Shown: positions 1 to 6,190, numbered from the stretch's first letter. The stretch is DNA of 12,051 bases from an uncultured Clostridia bacterium (GCA_947304475.1 CAMZBE010000011.1:1-12051); one strand, 5' to 3'. A program made the numbers and translations. The notes: a model not told the origin generated them from the sequence alone.

Positions 1-3
1 AAG

Positions 4-31
4 AAAACCGACCGCGGATGCGGTCGGTTTT
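4..31 (-). terminator. Intrinsic terminator after mnmG
   Basis: A perfect 12-bp inverted repeat (4-15 with 20-31) closes a four-base loop GGAT. On the minus strand the right-hand arm ends in TTTT followed by CTT, which fits an intrinsic terminator about 50 nt beyond the mnmG stop codon. The arms end in AAAA/TTTT, so it could also stop transcription arriving from the left on the plus strand. A weaker 6-bp stem (52-57 with 66-71) lies between it and mnmG. Confidence 0.8.
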
Positions 32-83
32 CCTCCTTGCTTGCGTTTTGCTGTGCGAAGGCGGGCGCACAAAGAGAAAAGTG

Positions 84-2003
84 TTAAGAAATATCGAGAT
101 AACCCTTTTGTTTTCCGGTCTGTGCCTTATGCGGATGCCGCGAGGAAAGCCAGATCAGAAGAACGCTGATATCCGCCGGGTTGACGCCGCTGATCCGCGA
201 CGCCTGCCCCACGTTCAAGGGCTTGATGCGGTTGAGTTTCTCCGCCGCCTCGAGCCGAAGGCCCCGGACGGTGCAATAGTCGAGATCGGGCGGGAGCGGT
301 TTGCTCTCGAGTTTCGAGAAGCGTTCCGCCTCGGCGATCTCGCGCTTGATGTACCCGTCGTACTTGATCTCGGTCTGCACCGTCGTCGTGACGGCGGGAT
401 CGAGCGCGGGGCGGTCGGGATCGAGCGGGGCAAGATCGGAGTAGGTCAGTTCCGGACGCCTGAGCAGTTCCGAAAGCCGCACGCCGCAGGAGACCGTCGC
501 CGAGCCGAGAGCGGCAAGCGTTTGGTTCACCTTGTCGGACGGCGGCAGGATCACCGACGCGAGCCGCGCCTTTTCGTTCTCGACGGTCTCGCGCTTGGCG
601 AGAAAGCGACGGTAGCGCTCCTCGGAGAGCAGTCCGACGCGGTATCCGATCGGGGAGAGCCGCACGTCGGCGTTATCCTGCCGGAGCAGGAGCCGGTATT
701 CCGAGCGCGAGGTCATCATACGGTAGGGCTCGTTGGTCCCCTTGGTCACCAGATCGTCGATCAGCGTGCCGATATAGGACGAGTCGCGCGAGAGGATCAT
801 GGGTTCCCTGCCGGATAGCGAAAGCGCGGCGTTGATCCCGGCGACCAGCCCTTGCGCCGCCGCCTCTTCGTAGCCCGAGGTACCGTTGAACTGTCCCGCG
901 CCGTAAAGTCCCTTGACCGACTTGAATTCCAGCGTGGGAAGCAGTTGCGTCGGATCGGCGCAATCGTACTCGATCGCGTAGGCGTAGCGCATGATCTCGG
1001 CGTGCTCGAAGCCGGGCAAACTCCGCACCATCTCGATCTGCAGATCCGCCGGCATCGAGGTACTGAACCCCTGCAGATAGATTTCCTCGGTATCGCTGCC
1101 GCAGGGCTCGGCAAAGAGTTGATGCCGCGATTTGTCGGCGAAACGGACGATCTTATCCTCGATCGACGGACAGTAGCGCGGACCGGTGCCGCGGATCTTG
1201 CCCGAATACATGGCGCTCCGCCCGATATTCTCACGGATCAGGGCGTGAGTTTCGGGGGTGGTGTAGACGGTGTAGCAGGGCGTCTGTTCGATCCCCGCGA
1301 GGTAGTCTGCAGGGGTGTCGGACGAATAGGGGACGGGATCCTTCTCCCCGTCCTGGCGTTCCAGACGCGTAAAGTCGATGCTCCGCCGATTGATGCGCGG
1401 GGGCGTCCCGGTCTTGAAGCGCCGGAGCGCGATCCCCTCGCGGGCAAGCGCGGCGGTCAGTCCCTTCGCCGGCTGCATCCCGTCGGGGCCGCCGTCGTAG
1501 TGAACGTCGCCGACGTGGATCTTCCCTTCCAGATAGGTCCCGGCGGCAATAATCGCGCACCCGACGTCCCAACGTTCGCCGAGCCGGGTGAACAGCGCCC
1601 GCACGCGCCCGTCCGATACTTCGAGATCGACGATCTCCGCCTGGATCAGGCGAAGGTTCGCTTGCTTTTCGAGCGTATGCTTCATTCTCGCGCGGTAGGC
1701 GATCCGATCCGCCTGCACGCGTTTGGAGCGCACCGCCGCCCCCTTGCCGAGGTTCAGCGTCCGGGACTGCAGCGTCACGAGATCCGCCGCCCTGCCCATC
1801 TCGCCGCCCAGCGCGTCGATCTCGTAGACCAGATGCCCCTTCGCCGTTCCCCCGATCGAGGGATTGCAGGGCATATTCGCCACGGCGTCGAGGTTGAGCG
1901 TGAAGAGGACGGTGTCCAGCCCCATTCTCGCCGCGGCGAGCGCCGCCTCGATCCCCGCGTGTCCCGCGCCGACGACGGCGAGTTGTGCGTGATGTTCTTT
2001 CAT
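84..2003 (-). CDS. mnmG: tRNA uridine-5-carboxymethylaminomethyl modification enzyme MnmG (GidA)
   Basis: MnmG works with MnmE in the cytoplasm to place the (carboxymethyl)aminomethyl group on C5 of wobble uridine 34 in certain tRNAs, using FAD, NADH and methylene-tetrahydrofolate. The 639-residue protein has the usual family length. Visible hallmarks are the FAD-binding GAGHAG (residues 12-17), CNPSIGG with Cys46, GTPPRI followed by SIDF, RYCPSIEDK with Cys278, and the FNGTSGYEEAAAQG stretch. Cys46 and Cys278 match the two functional cysteines known in the E. coli enzyme (near 47 and 277). I chose the ATG at 2003 rather than the in-frame ATG at 2012: the only Shine-Dalgarno, GAAGGA at 2018-2013, lies 9 nt before the former but abuts the latter. 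It has its own promoter (2058-2086), and neither mnmE nor rsmG, its frequent neighbours, is in the window. Confidence 0.98.
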   Translation of the reverse strand: MKEHHAQLAVVGAGHAGIEAALAAARMGLDTVLFTLNLDAVANMPCNPSIGGTAKGHLVYEIDALGGEMGRAADLVTLQSRTLNLGKGAAVRSKRVQADRIAYRARMKHTLEKQANLRLIQAEIVDLEVSDGRVRALFTRLGERWDVGCAIIAAGTYLEGKIHVGDVHYDGGPDGMQPAKGLTAALAREGIALRRFKTGTPPRINRRSIDFTRLERQDGEKDPVPYSSDTPADYLAGIEQTPCYTVYTTPETHALIRENIGRSAMYSGKIRGTGPRYCPSIEDKIVRFADKSRHQLFAEPCGSDTEEIYLQGFSTSMPADLQIEMVRSLPGFEHAEIMRYAYAIEYDCADPTQLLPTLEFKSVKGLYGAGQFNGTSGYEEAAAQGLVAGINAALSLSGREPMILSRDSSYIGTLIDDLVTKGTNEPYRMMTSRSEYRLLLRQDNADVRLSPIGYRVGLLSEERYRRFLAKRETVENEKARLASVILPPSDKVNQTLAALGSATVSCGVRLSELLRRPELTYSDLAPLDPDRPALDPAVTTTVQTEIKYDGYIKREIAEAERFSKLESKPLPPDLDYCTVRGLRLEAAEKLNRIKPLNVGQASRISGVNPADISVLLIWLSSRHPHKAQTGKQKGYLDIS

Positions 2004-2020
2004 TCGTATCATTCCTTCAC

Positions 2021-2042
2021 GGAAGCGCCGCCCGGCGCTTCC
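2021..2042 (-). other. Leader hairpin just before the mnmG ribosome binding site
   Basis: A perfect 9-bp inverted repeat (2021-2029 with 2034-2042) with a four-base loop lies in the mnmG leader, ending two bases before the Shine-Dalgarno GAAGGA. There is no T run, so it is not a terminator. It would sit close to the 5' end of the mRNA if transcription starts near 2050, and could stabilise the transcript or tune ribosome access. Its function is inferred. Confidence 0.5.
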
Positions 2043-2057
2043 CTTTTCTTCCCGTAC

Positions 2058-2086
2058 AGTTTACCACAATCCCGCCTTACAGTCAA
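2058..2086 (-). promoter_or_regulatory. Sigma-A type promoter of mnmG
   Basis: On the minus strand a -35 box TTGACT (2086-2081) and a -10 box TAAACT (2063-2058) are separated by 17 bp. This predicts a start near 2050 and a leader of about 47 nt. The -35 box begins only a few bases after the T run of the preceding terminator, so transcription of the upstream unit ends and mnmG transcription begins within about 50 bp. Confidence 0.7.
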
Positions 2087-2089
2087 GAG

Positions 2090-2128
2090 AAAAAACCGCC
2101 CCCGCTCGCTTGACGAGGGGGGCGGTTT
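2090..2128 (-). terminator. Intrinsic terminator of the lipoprotein/small-ORF unit
   Basis: The arms 2093-2103 and 2118-2128 form an 11-bp perfect stem of mostly G-C pairs. A 4-bp CTCG/CGAG stem stacks inside the loop after a one-base bulge. On the minus strand it ends in GGTTTTTT followed by CTC, a classical intrinsic terminator. It starts about 8 nt after the stop codon of the 29-codon ORF. Confidence 0.9.
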
Positions 2129-2136
2129 GCAAAAAA

Positions 2137-2226
2137 TCAGTTTGCGGGGGCTTCCTTCATGATCTGAATGACGCTGCCGAGATGCTTTTTCGGAATCCCG
2201 AGACACCGTTCCCTACTTCGTTTCAT
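2137..2226 (-). CDS. Possible 29-residue basic peptide, unknown function
   Basis: This short frame starts with ATG at 2226, exactly 7 nt after a perfect Shine-Dalgarno AAGGAG, and ends with TGA 8 nt before a strong terminator. It begins 35 nt after the lipoprotein stop codon, so it would be the last cistron of that unit. The peptide starts MKRSRERCLG, is basic (four Lys, three Arg), has one Cys, no membrane segment and no signal peptide. I do not recognise a family. The ribosome binding site and the placement between two genes argue for real translation. Alternatively it is the remnant of a decayed longer gene, or a chance frame in the 3' untranslated region. Confidence 0.5.
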   Translation of the reverse strand: MKRSRERCLGIPKKHLGSVIQIMKEAPAN

Positions 2227-2261
2227 CTTTTTTCTCCTTGTGCGGTTTCAGGGCTTCGGGA

Positions 2262-4211
2262 TCACTTTTTCCGAATCTTCGGGGCGTTTGCAAGCAGTTC
2301 CTGCATCAGTTTTCCGTGCTGTTCGCCGAAGACCGGGATCATACGCTCTAGGCCGATAGTGTGGCAGATGTGCATCGCGAAACTCATGACCAGGTTGTTC
2401 CCGTTGACGTCGCCCTCCTTCGCACCGGTCGAAACCGGCGTGTCGTAGATGGTCGATTTCGAGCCGCTCTGCAGGTAACTGTACGAGCCGTCGCTCCGCT
2501 TGTATTTGCCGAGCGAGCCCTTCAGAGCGGAGAGCATCTCGAGGATGTTCGCCTTGATCTGCGCGTCGTAGTCGGCAACCATCGCGGAAGTGCCGTATTT
2601 CACCAGGTTCTCGCGGACGTTGCCGAGCGTCGCCCACGGGTTGAAGATATAGGTGACGCGGACGCCGGGATCGCGCGACTCGATCGCCTTGATCGCGTTT
2701 TCGACCATCTTGGACGCGTAGGGGACGACGCGATTGCCCGCGTTATACATGATCATCACTTTATAGGCGCAGGTGTAGATCCCGTAGGGGACCTCGCTCG
2801 TCGGCGTCTTCATCAGGTTGTAGTAAACGTCCTTCGAAGCGTCGTAGCGCGTCACCCAGAGCCCGTATTCGGGATTGATCTTCGCGTCGAGGACGTCGAG
2901 CACGGCGTCGAGCATCCCGGTCGCCTCAAAGGTCGACAACTGCGTCTGCAGGGTGTTCGACCAACTCTCGCAGGACTTGGTGGCGAGCAGATTGTTGACG
3001 TAAGAGGTGACCGACTGCACGTTGGGCTGCCAGTCCGCCGCGGGATTCGGGGTAAGTCCCGCCTGCGACGCCAGCCGCTGTACCGTCACGTCAACCGTTC
3101 CGGCGGAGCCCGCCGCGCGGTCGAGCGCGGTCGGATAGAGTGGCGCGGAGTGCAGCCATTTCAGAACCGTGATCGCCCAGTCCTGGTCGCGGGTGTAGCG
3201 CATCACGTTCCGGCGCGACACCGCCTTCGACCACTGCGGGTGGTAGAAATAGCCGTCGTCGGGATCCTGCTTCGATTGATAGAACTCGATCATCTTCGCC
3301 GTGATCTCGGGACCGAGGAAATGGGCGAGATCCGTGTTCGGATCCAGAACGCGCAGGCGCTGCACGATCTGGTAGGTACTCTCCATATCGGGCAGGTACC
3401 CCTTGGTATCGCGCGCCGAATTGGCGTAGTAGAAGCCGCCGAGATCGGGATCGTACAATCCCGCCCACCAACGAATCAGCGCCTCGGGATCGTAGAATTC
3501 CTCGTAAAAGTCCTTGACCGCCGCGCGCGTCTCGGCGTCGGAGATCACGTCGAACCGCGTCGCCCATTCGCGCGCCGCCTTCTCCTGCCGTGCCTCCTCT
3601 TCTTTTCTTTGCCGTTCTTCTTCAGCCATGCGTAGTTCCTCCCCGTATGCAGATATCGAAACGTGACCGACGTACCGCGTACCCGACGAAACGGTCAAGG
3701 CGGCGGCATTCAGATAGTTCTCCGCAAAGTATTTGACGCCCACCATCGCGCCGTACTCGTGGTTCCAGACGACGGCGGCGCCGTCCTCGCCGAAATAGAT
3801 CACGAACGCCGCGTCGTCGGCGCCCGGCGCCGGCAGATACTCCTTCGCCCGCTCGGTGATCGCGCGGTTAGTCTCCCCGAACACGAACTCGCGCTCTGCT
3901 TTTGCGCGTTCGTCGGTGGCGTAGGTCGGCGTCTTCCCGAGCCGCGTCCGCAGCGTCCCGCGGATATTCATAACGTCGTCGACAGCCGCCGAGGGGATCG
4001 CGGTCGACGCGATGATCACGGGCGATACGCCGTTTCCGTACACCGTCACGGCAGGTCCCTGCCCGACGGTCTCCGTGCCCGAAGATACGTTCGGCGCGGC
4101 GGTCGTTGACGCTTGAACGCCGGTCGGTTCCCCGGTCACGACGTCCCCCGCGCAGGCAACCAGTTGAAAGGCAGTCGCCAGCAGAAGCAGTACGGCAAAC
4201 ACTCTTTTCAC
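2262..4211 (-). CDS. Secreted lipoprotein with glycoside-hydrolase-associated N-terminal domain and probable alpha/alpha-toroid C-terminal region
   Basis: The 649-residue product is an exported lipoprotein: a short basic start, a hydrophobic stretch, then lipobox LVAC with the lipidated Cys at residue 20, followed by a Ser/Thr/Gly-rich linker to about residue 52. Residues about 53-190 resemble the alpha/beta domain found at the N-terminus of some glycoside hydrolases (the alpha-glucuronidase/GH20-associated type), including a FVFGETNRA stretch. Residues about 190-218 form a highly charged Glu/Arg/Lys helix. The remainder contains recurring turns of the form D/N-x-x-x-G-x-[F/Y/W] beginning near residues 254, 316, 446, 514 and 574. 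The spacing is close to 64 or twice 64, as expected for stacked helical hairpins in an alpha/alpha toroid. I cannot assign an activity; a glycan-active enzyme or glycan-binding protein is the best guess. The start is GTG at 4211, supported by AAGGAAGGGG at 4229-4220, 8 nt upstream. No better start is seen. Confidence 0.88.
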   Translation of the reverse strand: MKRVFAVLLLLATAFQLVACAGDVVTGEPTGVQASTTAAPNVSSGTETVGQGPAVTVYGNGVSPVIIASTAIPSAAVDDVMNIRGTLRTRLGKTPTYATDERAKAEREFVFGETNRAITERAKEYLPAPGADDAAFVIYFGEDGAAVVWNHEYGAMVGVKYFAENYLNAAALTVSSGTRYVGHVSISAYGEELRMAEEERQRKEEEARQEKAAREWATRFDVISDAETRAAVKDFYEEFYDPEALIRWWAGLYDPDLGGFYYANSARDTKGYLPDMESTYQIVQRLRVLDPNTDLAHFLGPEITAKMIEFYQSKQDPDDGYFYHPQWSKAVSRRNVMRYTRDQDWAITVLKWLHSAPLYPTALDRAAGSAGTVDVTVQRLASQAGLTPNPAADWQPNVQSVTSYVNNLLATKSCESWSNTLQTQLSTFEATGMLDAVLDVLDAKINPEYGLWVTRYDASKDVYYNLMKTPTSEVPYGIYTCAYKVMIMYNAGNRVVPYASKMVENAIKAIESRDPGVRVTYIFNPWATLGNVRENLVKYGTSAMVADYDAQIKANILEMLSALKGSLGKYKRSDGSYSYLQSGSKSTIYDTPVSTGAKEGDVNGNNLVMSFAMHICHTIGLERMIPVFGEQHGKLMQELLANAPKIRKK

Positions 4212-4272
4212 GGATCGGTCCCCTTCCTTATTTCGTCGCGGCGCCCGCGCGCCCGCAGTCCTTTTCGATTTT

Positions 4273-4302
4273 ATTATATCATTTTTCGTCCTGCCTGTTC
4301 AA
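4273..4302 (-). promoter_or_regulatory. Promoter of the lipoprotein unit
   Basis: On the minus strand, a -35 box TTGAAC (4302-4297) and a perfect -10 box TATAAT (4278-4273) are spaced by 18 bp. This predicts a start near 4265 and a leader of roughly 55 nt to the GTG start codon at 4211. Confidence 0.72.
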
Positions 4303-4454
4303 GACACGGAATTGTCCAAATACTTGCTTTATATTGCCTTGTGTGCCGGCTCATGCCGCCCGCCTGCGGACGAACCGTCCCGGCGGAGCAGACGGGCGAT
4401 TCGTTCCTCGCAAGTCCGGCAAACGCCTCGGATCAACTTTTTTCACTTTCCCTA

Positions 4455-4483
4455 TTGACAAATCGACGGTGCGGTGCTATTAT
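4455..4483 (+). promoter_or_regulatory. Near-consensus promoter of the ZIP-ABC unit
   Basis: A perfect -35 box TTGACA (4455-4460) and a -10 box TATTAT (4478-4483) are spaced by 17 bp. This is among the best promoters in the window and should be strong without a repressor. The operator palindrome starts at the very next base, over the expected transcription start (about 4490), as for a repressed promoter. Confidence 0.85.
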
Positions 4484-4501
4484 AGTTAGCGGTGGCTAAC
4501 T
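4484..4501 (+). promoter_or_regulatory. Operator-like palindrome 1 (AGTTAGC-N4-GCTAACT)
   Basis: Perfect 7-bp arms (4484-4490 and 4495-4501) flank the spacer GGTG. The site abuts the -10 box and covers the expected transcription start, where a bound repressor would block RNA polymerase. A second copy with the same core lies at 4563-4580. The half-site resembles the GGTTAG type recognised by DtxR/MntR-family metal repressors, which fits the metal transporter downstream, but the regulator is not in the window and its identity is inferred. Confidence 0.75.
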
Positions 4502-4562
4502 TGCTCCGCAACACCTCCAAAAAAAGCAACGAACTAACGAGCCGTTTTCTTTTTACGGAGCG

Positions 4563-4580
4563 GGTTAGCCATTGCTAACC
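4563..4580 (+). promoter_or_regulatory. Operator-like palindrome 2 (GGTTAGC-N4-GCTAACC)
   Basis: Perfect 7-bp arms (4563-4569 and 4574-4580) flank the spacer CATT. The inner six bases of each arm are identical to palindrome 1, the spacer is the same length, and the centres are 79 bp apart. It ends directly before the ZIP Shine-Dalgarno GAAGGGGG (4581-4588). It may be a second repressor site (roadblock or looping) and could also fold as a small RNA hairpin beside the ribosome binding site. Confidence 0.7.
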
Positions 4581-4597
4581 GAAGGGGGTAACCGGGT

Positions 4598-5380
4598 ATG
4601 GTCGGCGTCGTTACGGGCGGAATCGCGATCCCTTTTCTCGGCACGGCGCTCGGTGCGGCGTGCGTACTCTTCATGCGGCGGGAACTGCACCGCCAGGTAC
4701 AGCGCGCCCTGACGGGGTTCGCCGCGGGCGTGATGGTCGCCGCGTCGTTATTCAGTCTTCTGATCCCCGCGCTCGAGCAAAGCGCGGATCTCGGTAAATG
4801 GTCGTTTCTGCCCGCCGCCGTCGGCTTTGCCCTTGGGATCCTGTTCCTGCTTCTGCTTGATCGGGCGATCCCGCACCTGCACGCGAACGCAGAGAAAGCC
4901 GAGGGACCGCATTGCCGGGCGAAAAAAACGACGATGATGGCGCTCGCCGTGACGCTCCACAATATCCCCGAAGGGATGGCGGTGGGCGTCGTACTTGCAG
5001 GACTGCTCTCGGAGGCGACCGAAATTTCGGCCGGCGGTGCGCTGGCGCTCTCGATCGGGATCGCGATCCAGAACTTTCCGGAAGGGGCGATCGTGTCGAT
5101 GCCGCTCCGTGCGGAGGGAAAAAACCGGTGGGGAGCGTTCTTGTCCGGGGTGCTTTCGGGCGCGGTCGAACCGATCGGCGCGTGCCTGACGGTCCTGTTC
5201 TCCGGGCTGTTCGTTCCGGCGATGCCCTATCTGCTCTCGTTTGCCGCCGGAGCGATGATCTACGTCGTCGTGGAAGAACTGATTCCCGAGACGTCGCAAG
5301 GCGAACATTCTAACGTCGGCGTGGTTGCATTTGCGGTCGGCTTCGTTCTGATGATGGCGCTGGACGTGGCGCTCGGATAA
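4598..5380 (+). CDS. ZIP-family divalent metal transporter (GufA/ZupT type)
   Basis: This 260-residue, multi-spanning inner-membrane protein should move Zn, Mn, Fe or related divalent cations into the cytoplasm. Diagnostic ZIP motifs are visible: HNIPEG at residues 121-126 in the fourth membrane helix and QNFPEG at 158-163 in the fifth, which supply the metal-binding His, Asn and Glu residues. A short loop with three His and one Cys (about 93-106) lies between helices 3 and 4, where ZIP proteins have a His-rich loop. A late helix contains EELIPE. Length and helix number (7-8) fit the family. The ATG is 9 nt after GAAGGGGG. It is first in a probable two-gene unit with the ABC ATPase 45 bp downstream, under a strong promoter with two palindromic operators, which suggests metal-responsive repression. 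Substrate metal cannot be read from sequence. Confidence 0.93.
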   Translation: MVGVVTGGIAIPFLGTALGAACVLFMRRELHRQVQRALTGFAAGVMVAASLFSLLIPALEQSADLGKWSFLPAAVGFALGILFLLLLDRAIPHLHANAEKAEGPHCRAKKTTMMALAVTLHNIPEGMAVGVVLAGLLSEATEISAGGALALSIGIAIQNFPEGAIVSMPLRAEGKNRWGAFLSGVLSGAVEPIGACLTVLFSGLFVPAMPYLLSFAAGAMIYVVVEELIPETSQGEHSNVGVVAFAVGFVLMMALDVALG

Positions 5381-5386
5381 CCATTT

Positions 5387-5413
5387 CCGCAACAAATTTG
5401 CGGCGCTTGCCGC
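5387..5413 (+). other. Two overlapping hairpins between ZIP and ABC genes
   Basis: Stem A pairs CCGCAA (5387-5392) with TTGCGG (5398-5403). Stem B pairs GCGGC (5400-5404) with GCCGC (5409-5413) and abuts the Shine-Dalgarno GGAGGT (5414-5419). They share bases 5400-5403 and so exclude each other. There is no T run, so they are not a terminator. An effect on ABC translation is possible but speculative. Confidence 0.35.
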
Positions 5414-5425
5414 GGAGGTACAGAT

Positions 5426-6190
5426 ATGAAAATCGTACGGTTTGAGGACGTCTCCAAGATCTACACGAGCGGGGATCACGTTCTGCGTGCGCTCGACCAC
5501 GTGAGTTTCTCGCTTGACGAGGGCAAATTCGTCGTGATCCTCGGTCCGTCGGGCGGCGGCAAAACGACGCTCTGCCACCTGATGGCGCGCTTCTGGGACG
5601 TGCAGGAGGGCGAAGTCCTGCTCGGCGGAAAGAACGTCAAGGAATACGGTTTCGACAGTCTGATGCGCAATTTCAGTTTCGTGTTCCAGAACGTCTATCT
5701 GTTTGAAGATACCATCGCCAACAACATCCGTTTCGGAGATCCGGACGCTCCGATGGAACGCGTGATCGAGGCGGCGAAGAAGGCGAAATGTCACGACTTC
5801 ATCACTTCGTTGCCGAACGGATACGACACCGTGATCGGCGAGGGCGGCGCCAGTCTCTCGGGCGGGGAAAAGCAGCGCATTTCGATCGCCCGCGCGATCA
5901 TGAAGGACGCCCCGATCATCATTCTCGACGAGGCGACCGCAAACGTCGATCCCGAAAACGAAGCCGAACTGACGTCAGCGATCGAGGCGCTCACTAAGGA
6001 AAAGACGATCGTCATGATCGCCCACCGTCTCAAGACGGTGCGCCACGCCGACAAGATCTTCGTGATCGACAACGGCAGGATCGCGCAGGCGGGCACCCAC
6101 GACGAACTGATGAAGGAAGACGGCATCTACCGCCGCTTCGTCGAAGGACGCCGCGAAGCCGTCTCGTGGAAGATCGGCACGGCAACCTGA
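5426..6190 (+). CDS. Stand-alone ABC ATPase, apparent LolD/MacB - ABCB chimera
   Basis: A complete 254-residue nucleotide-binding domain: A-loop Tyr13, Walker A GPSGGGKT (40-47), Q-loop Gln88, X-loop-like GEGGAS (138-143), signature LSGGE (144-148), Walker B IIILDEA (164-170, catalytic Glu169), D-loop ANVD, and H-switch His200. All catalytic residues are present. Residues 1 to about 43 (FEDVSKIYTSGDHVLRALDH and on) are typical of LolD/FtsE/MacB-type ATPases, which pair with separate membrane subunits. From Walker A on, the sequence is typical of ABCB/MsbA-type exporters, where this domain follows six membrane helices in one chain: RFWDVQEG, FQNVYLFEDTI, the X-loop, and a C-terminus ending RREAVSWKI. 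No membrane domain is encoded here. GGAGGT lies 6 nt before the ATG, and a terminator follows. It may be a functional hybrid, a deletion remnant, or an assembly join at the conserved Walker A. Confidence 0.92.
   Translation: MKIVRFEDVSKIYTSGDHVLRALDHVSFSLDEGKFVVILGPSGGGKTTLCHLMARFWDVQEGEVLLGGKNVKEYGFDSLMRNFSFVFQNVYLFEDTIANNIRFGDPDAPMERVIEAAKKAKCHDFITSLPNGYDTVIGEGGASLSGGEKQRISIARAIMKDAPIIILDEATANVDPENEAELTSAIEALTKEKTIVMIAHRLKTVRHADKIFVIDNGRIAQAGTHDELMKEDGIYRRFVEGRREAVSWKIGTAT

Larger units (their letters stand above)
4212..4597. other. Divergent intergenic region between lipoprotein and ZIP genes
   Basis: This 386-bp region holds a minus-strand promoter for the lipoprotein (4273-4302), a plus-strand promoter for the ZIP gene (4455-4483), two operator-like palindromes (4484-4501 and 4563-4580) and a structured ZIP leader. 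Between about 4303 and 4450 I see no convincing gene, RNA or repeat. Confidence 0.8.

Noticed and set aside
852..2162. Open frame of 436 codons on the plus strand opposite mnmG
   Set aside because: Antisense shadow of a well-conserved gene; composition is Arg-rich and no motif or start signal is visible.
2361..3635. Open frame of 424 codons on the plus strand opposite the lipoprotein gene
   Set aside because: The minus-strand frame has a lipobox, ribosome binding site and promoter; the plus-strand frame has none of these and looks like a codon-bias shadow.
4113..4499. Plus-strand frames of about 128 codons in the divergent region
   Set aside because: They overlap the lipoprotein start, both promoters and an operator; no ribosome binding site or conserved character was seen.
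4484..4580. Small mobile repeat (MITE-like) defined by the inverted repeats
   Set aside because: The inverted repeats are themselves palindromes placed exactly at -10 and Shine-Dalgarno positions, which fits operators better; no target-site duplication was seen.
4748..5794. Open frame of 348 codons on the minus strand across the ZIP and ABC genes
   Set aside because: It spans two real genes in antisense, and the product is His/Arg/Glu-rich without a coherent fold.
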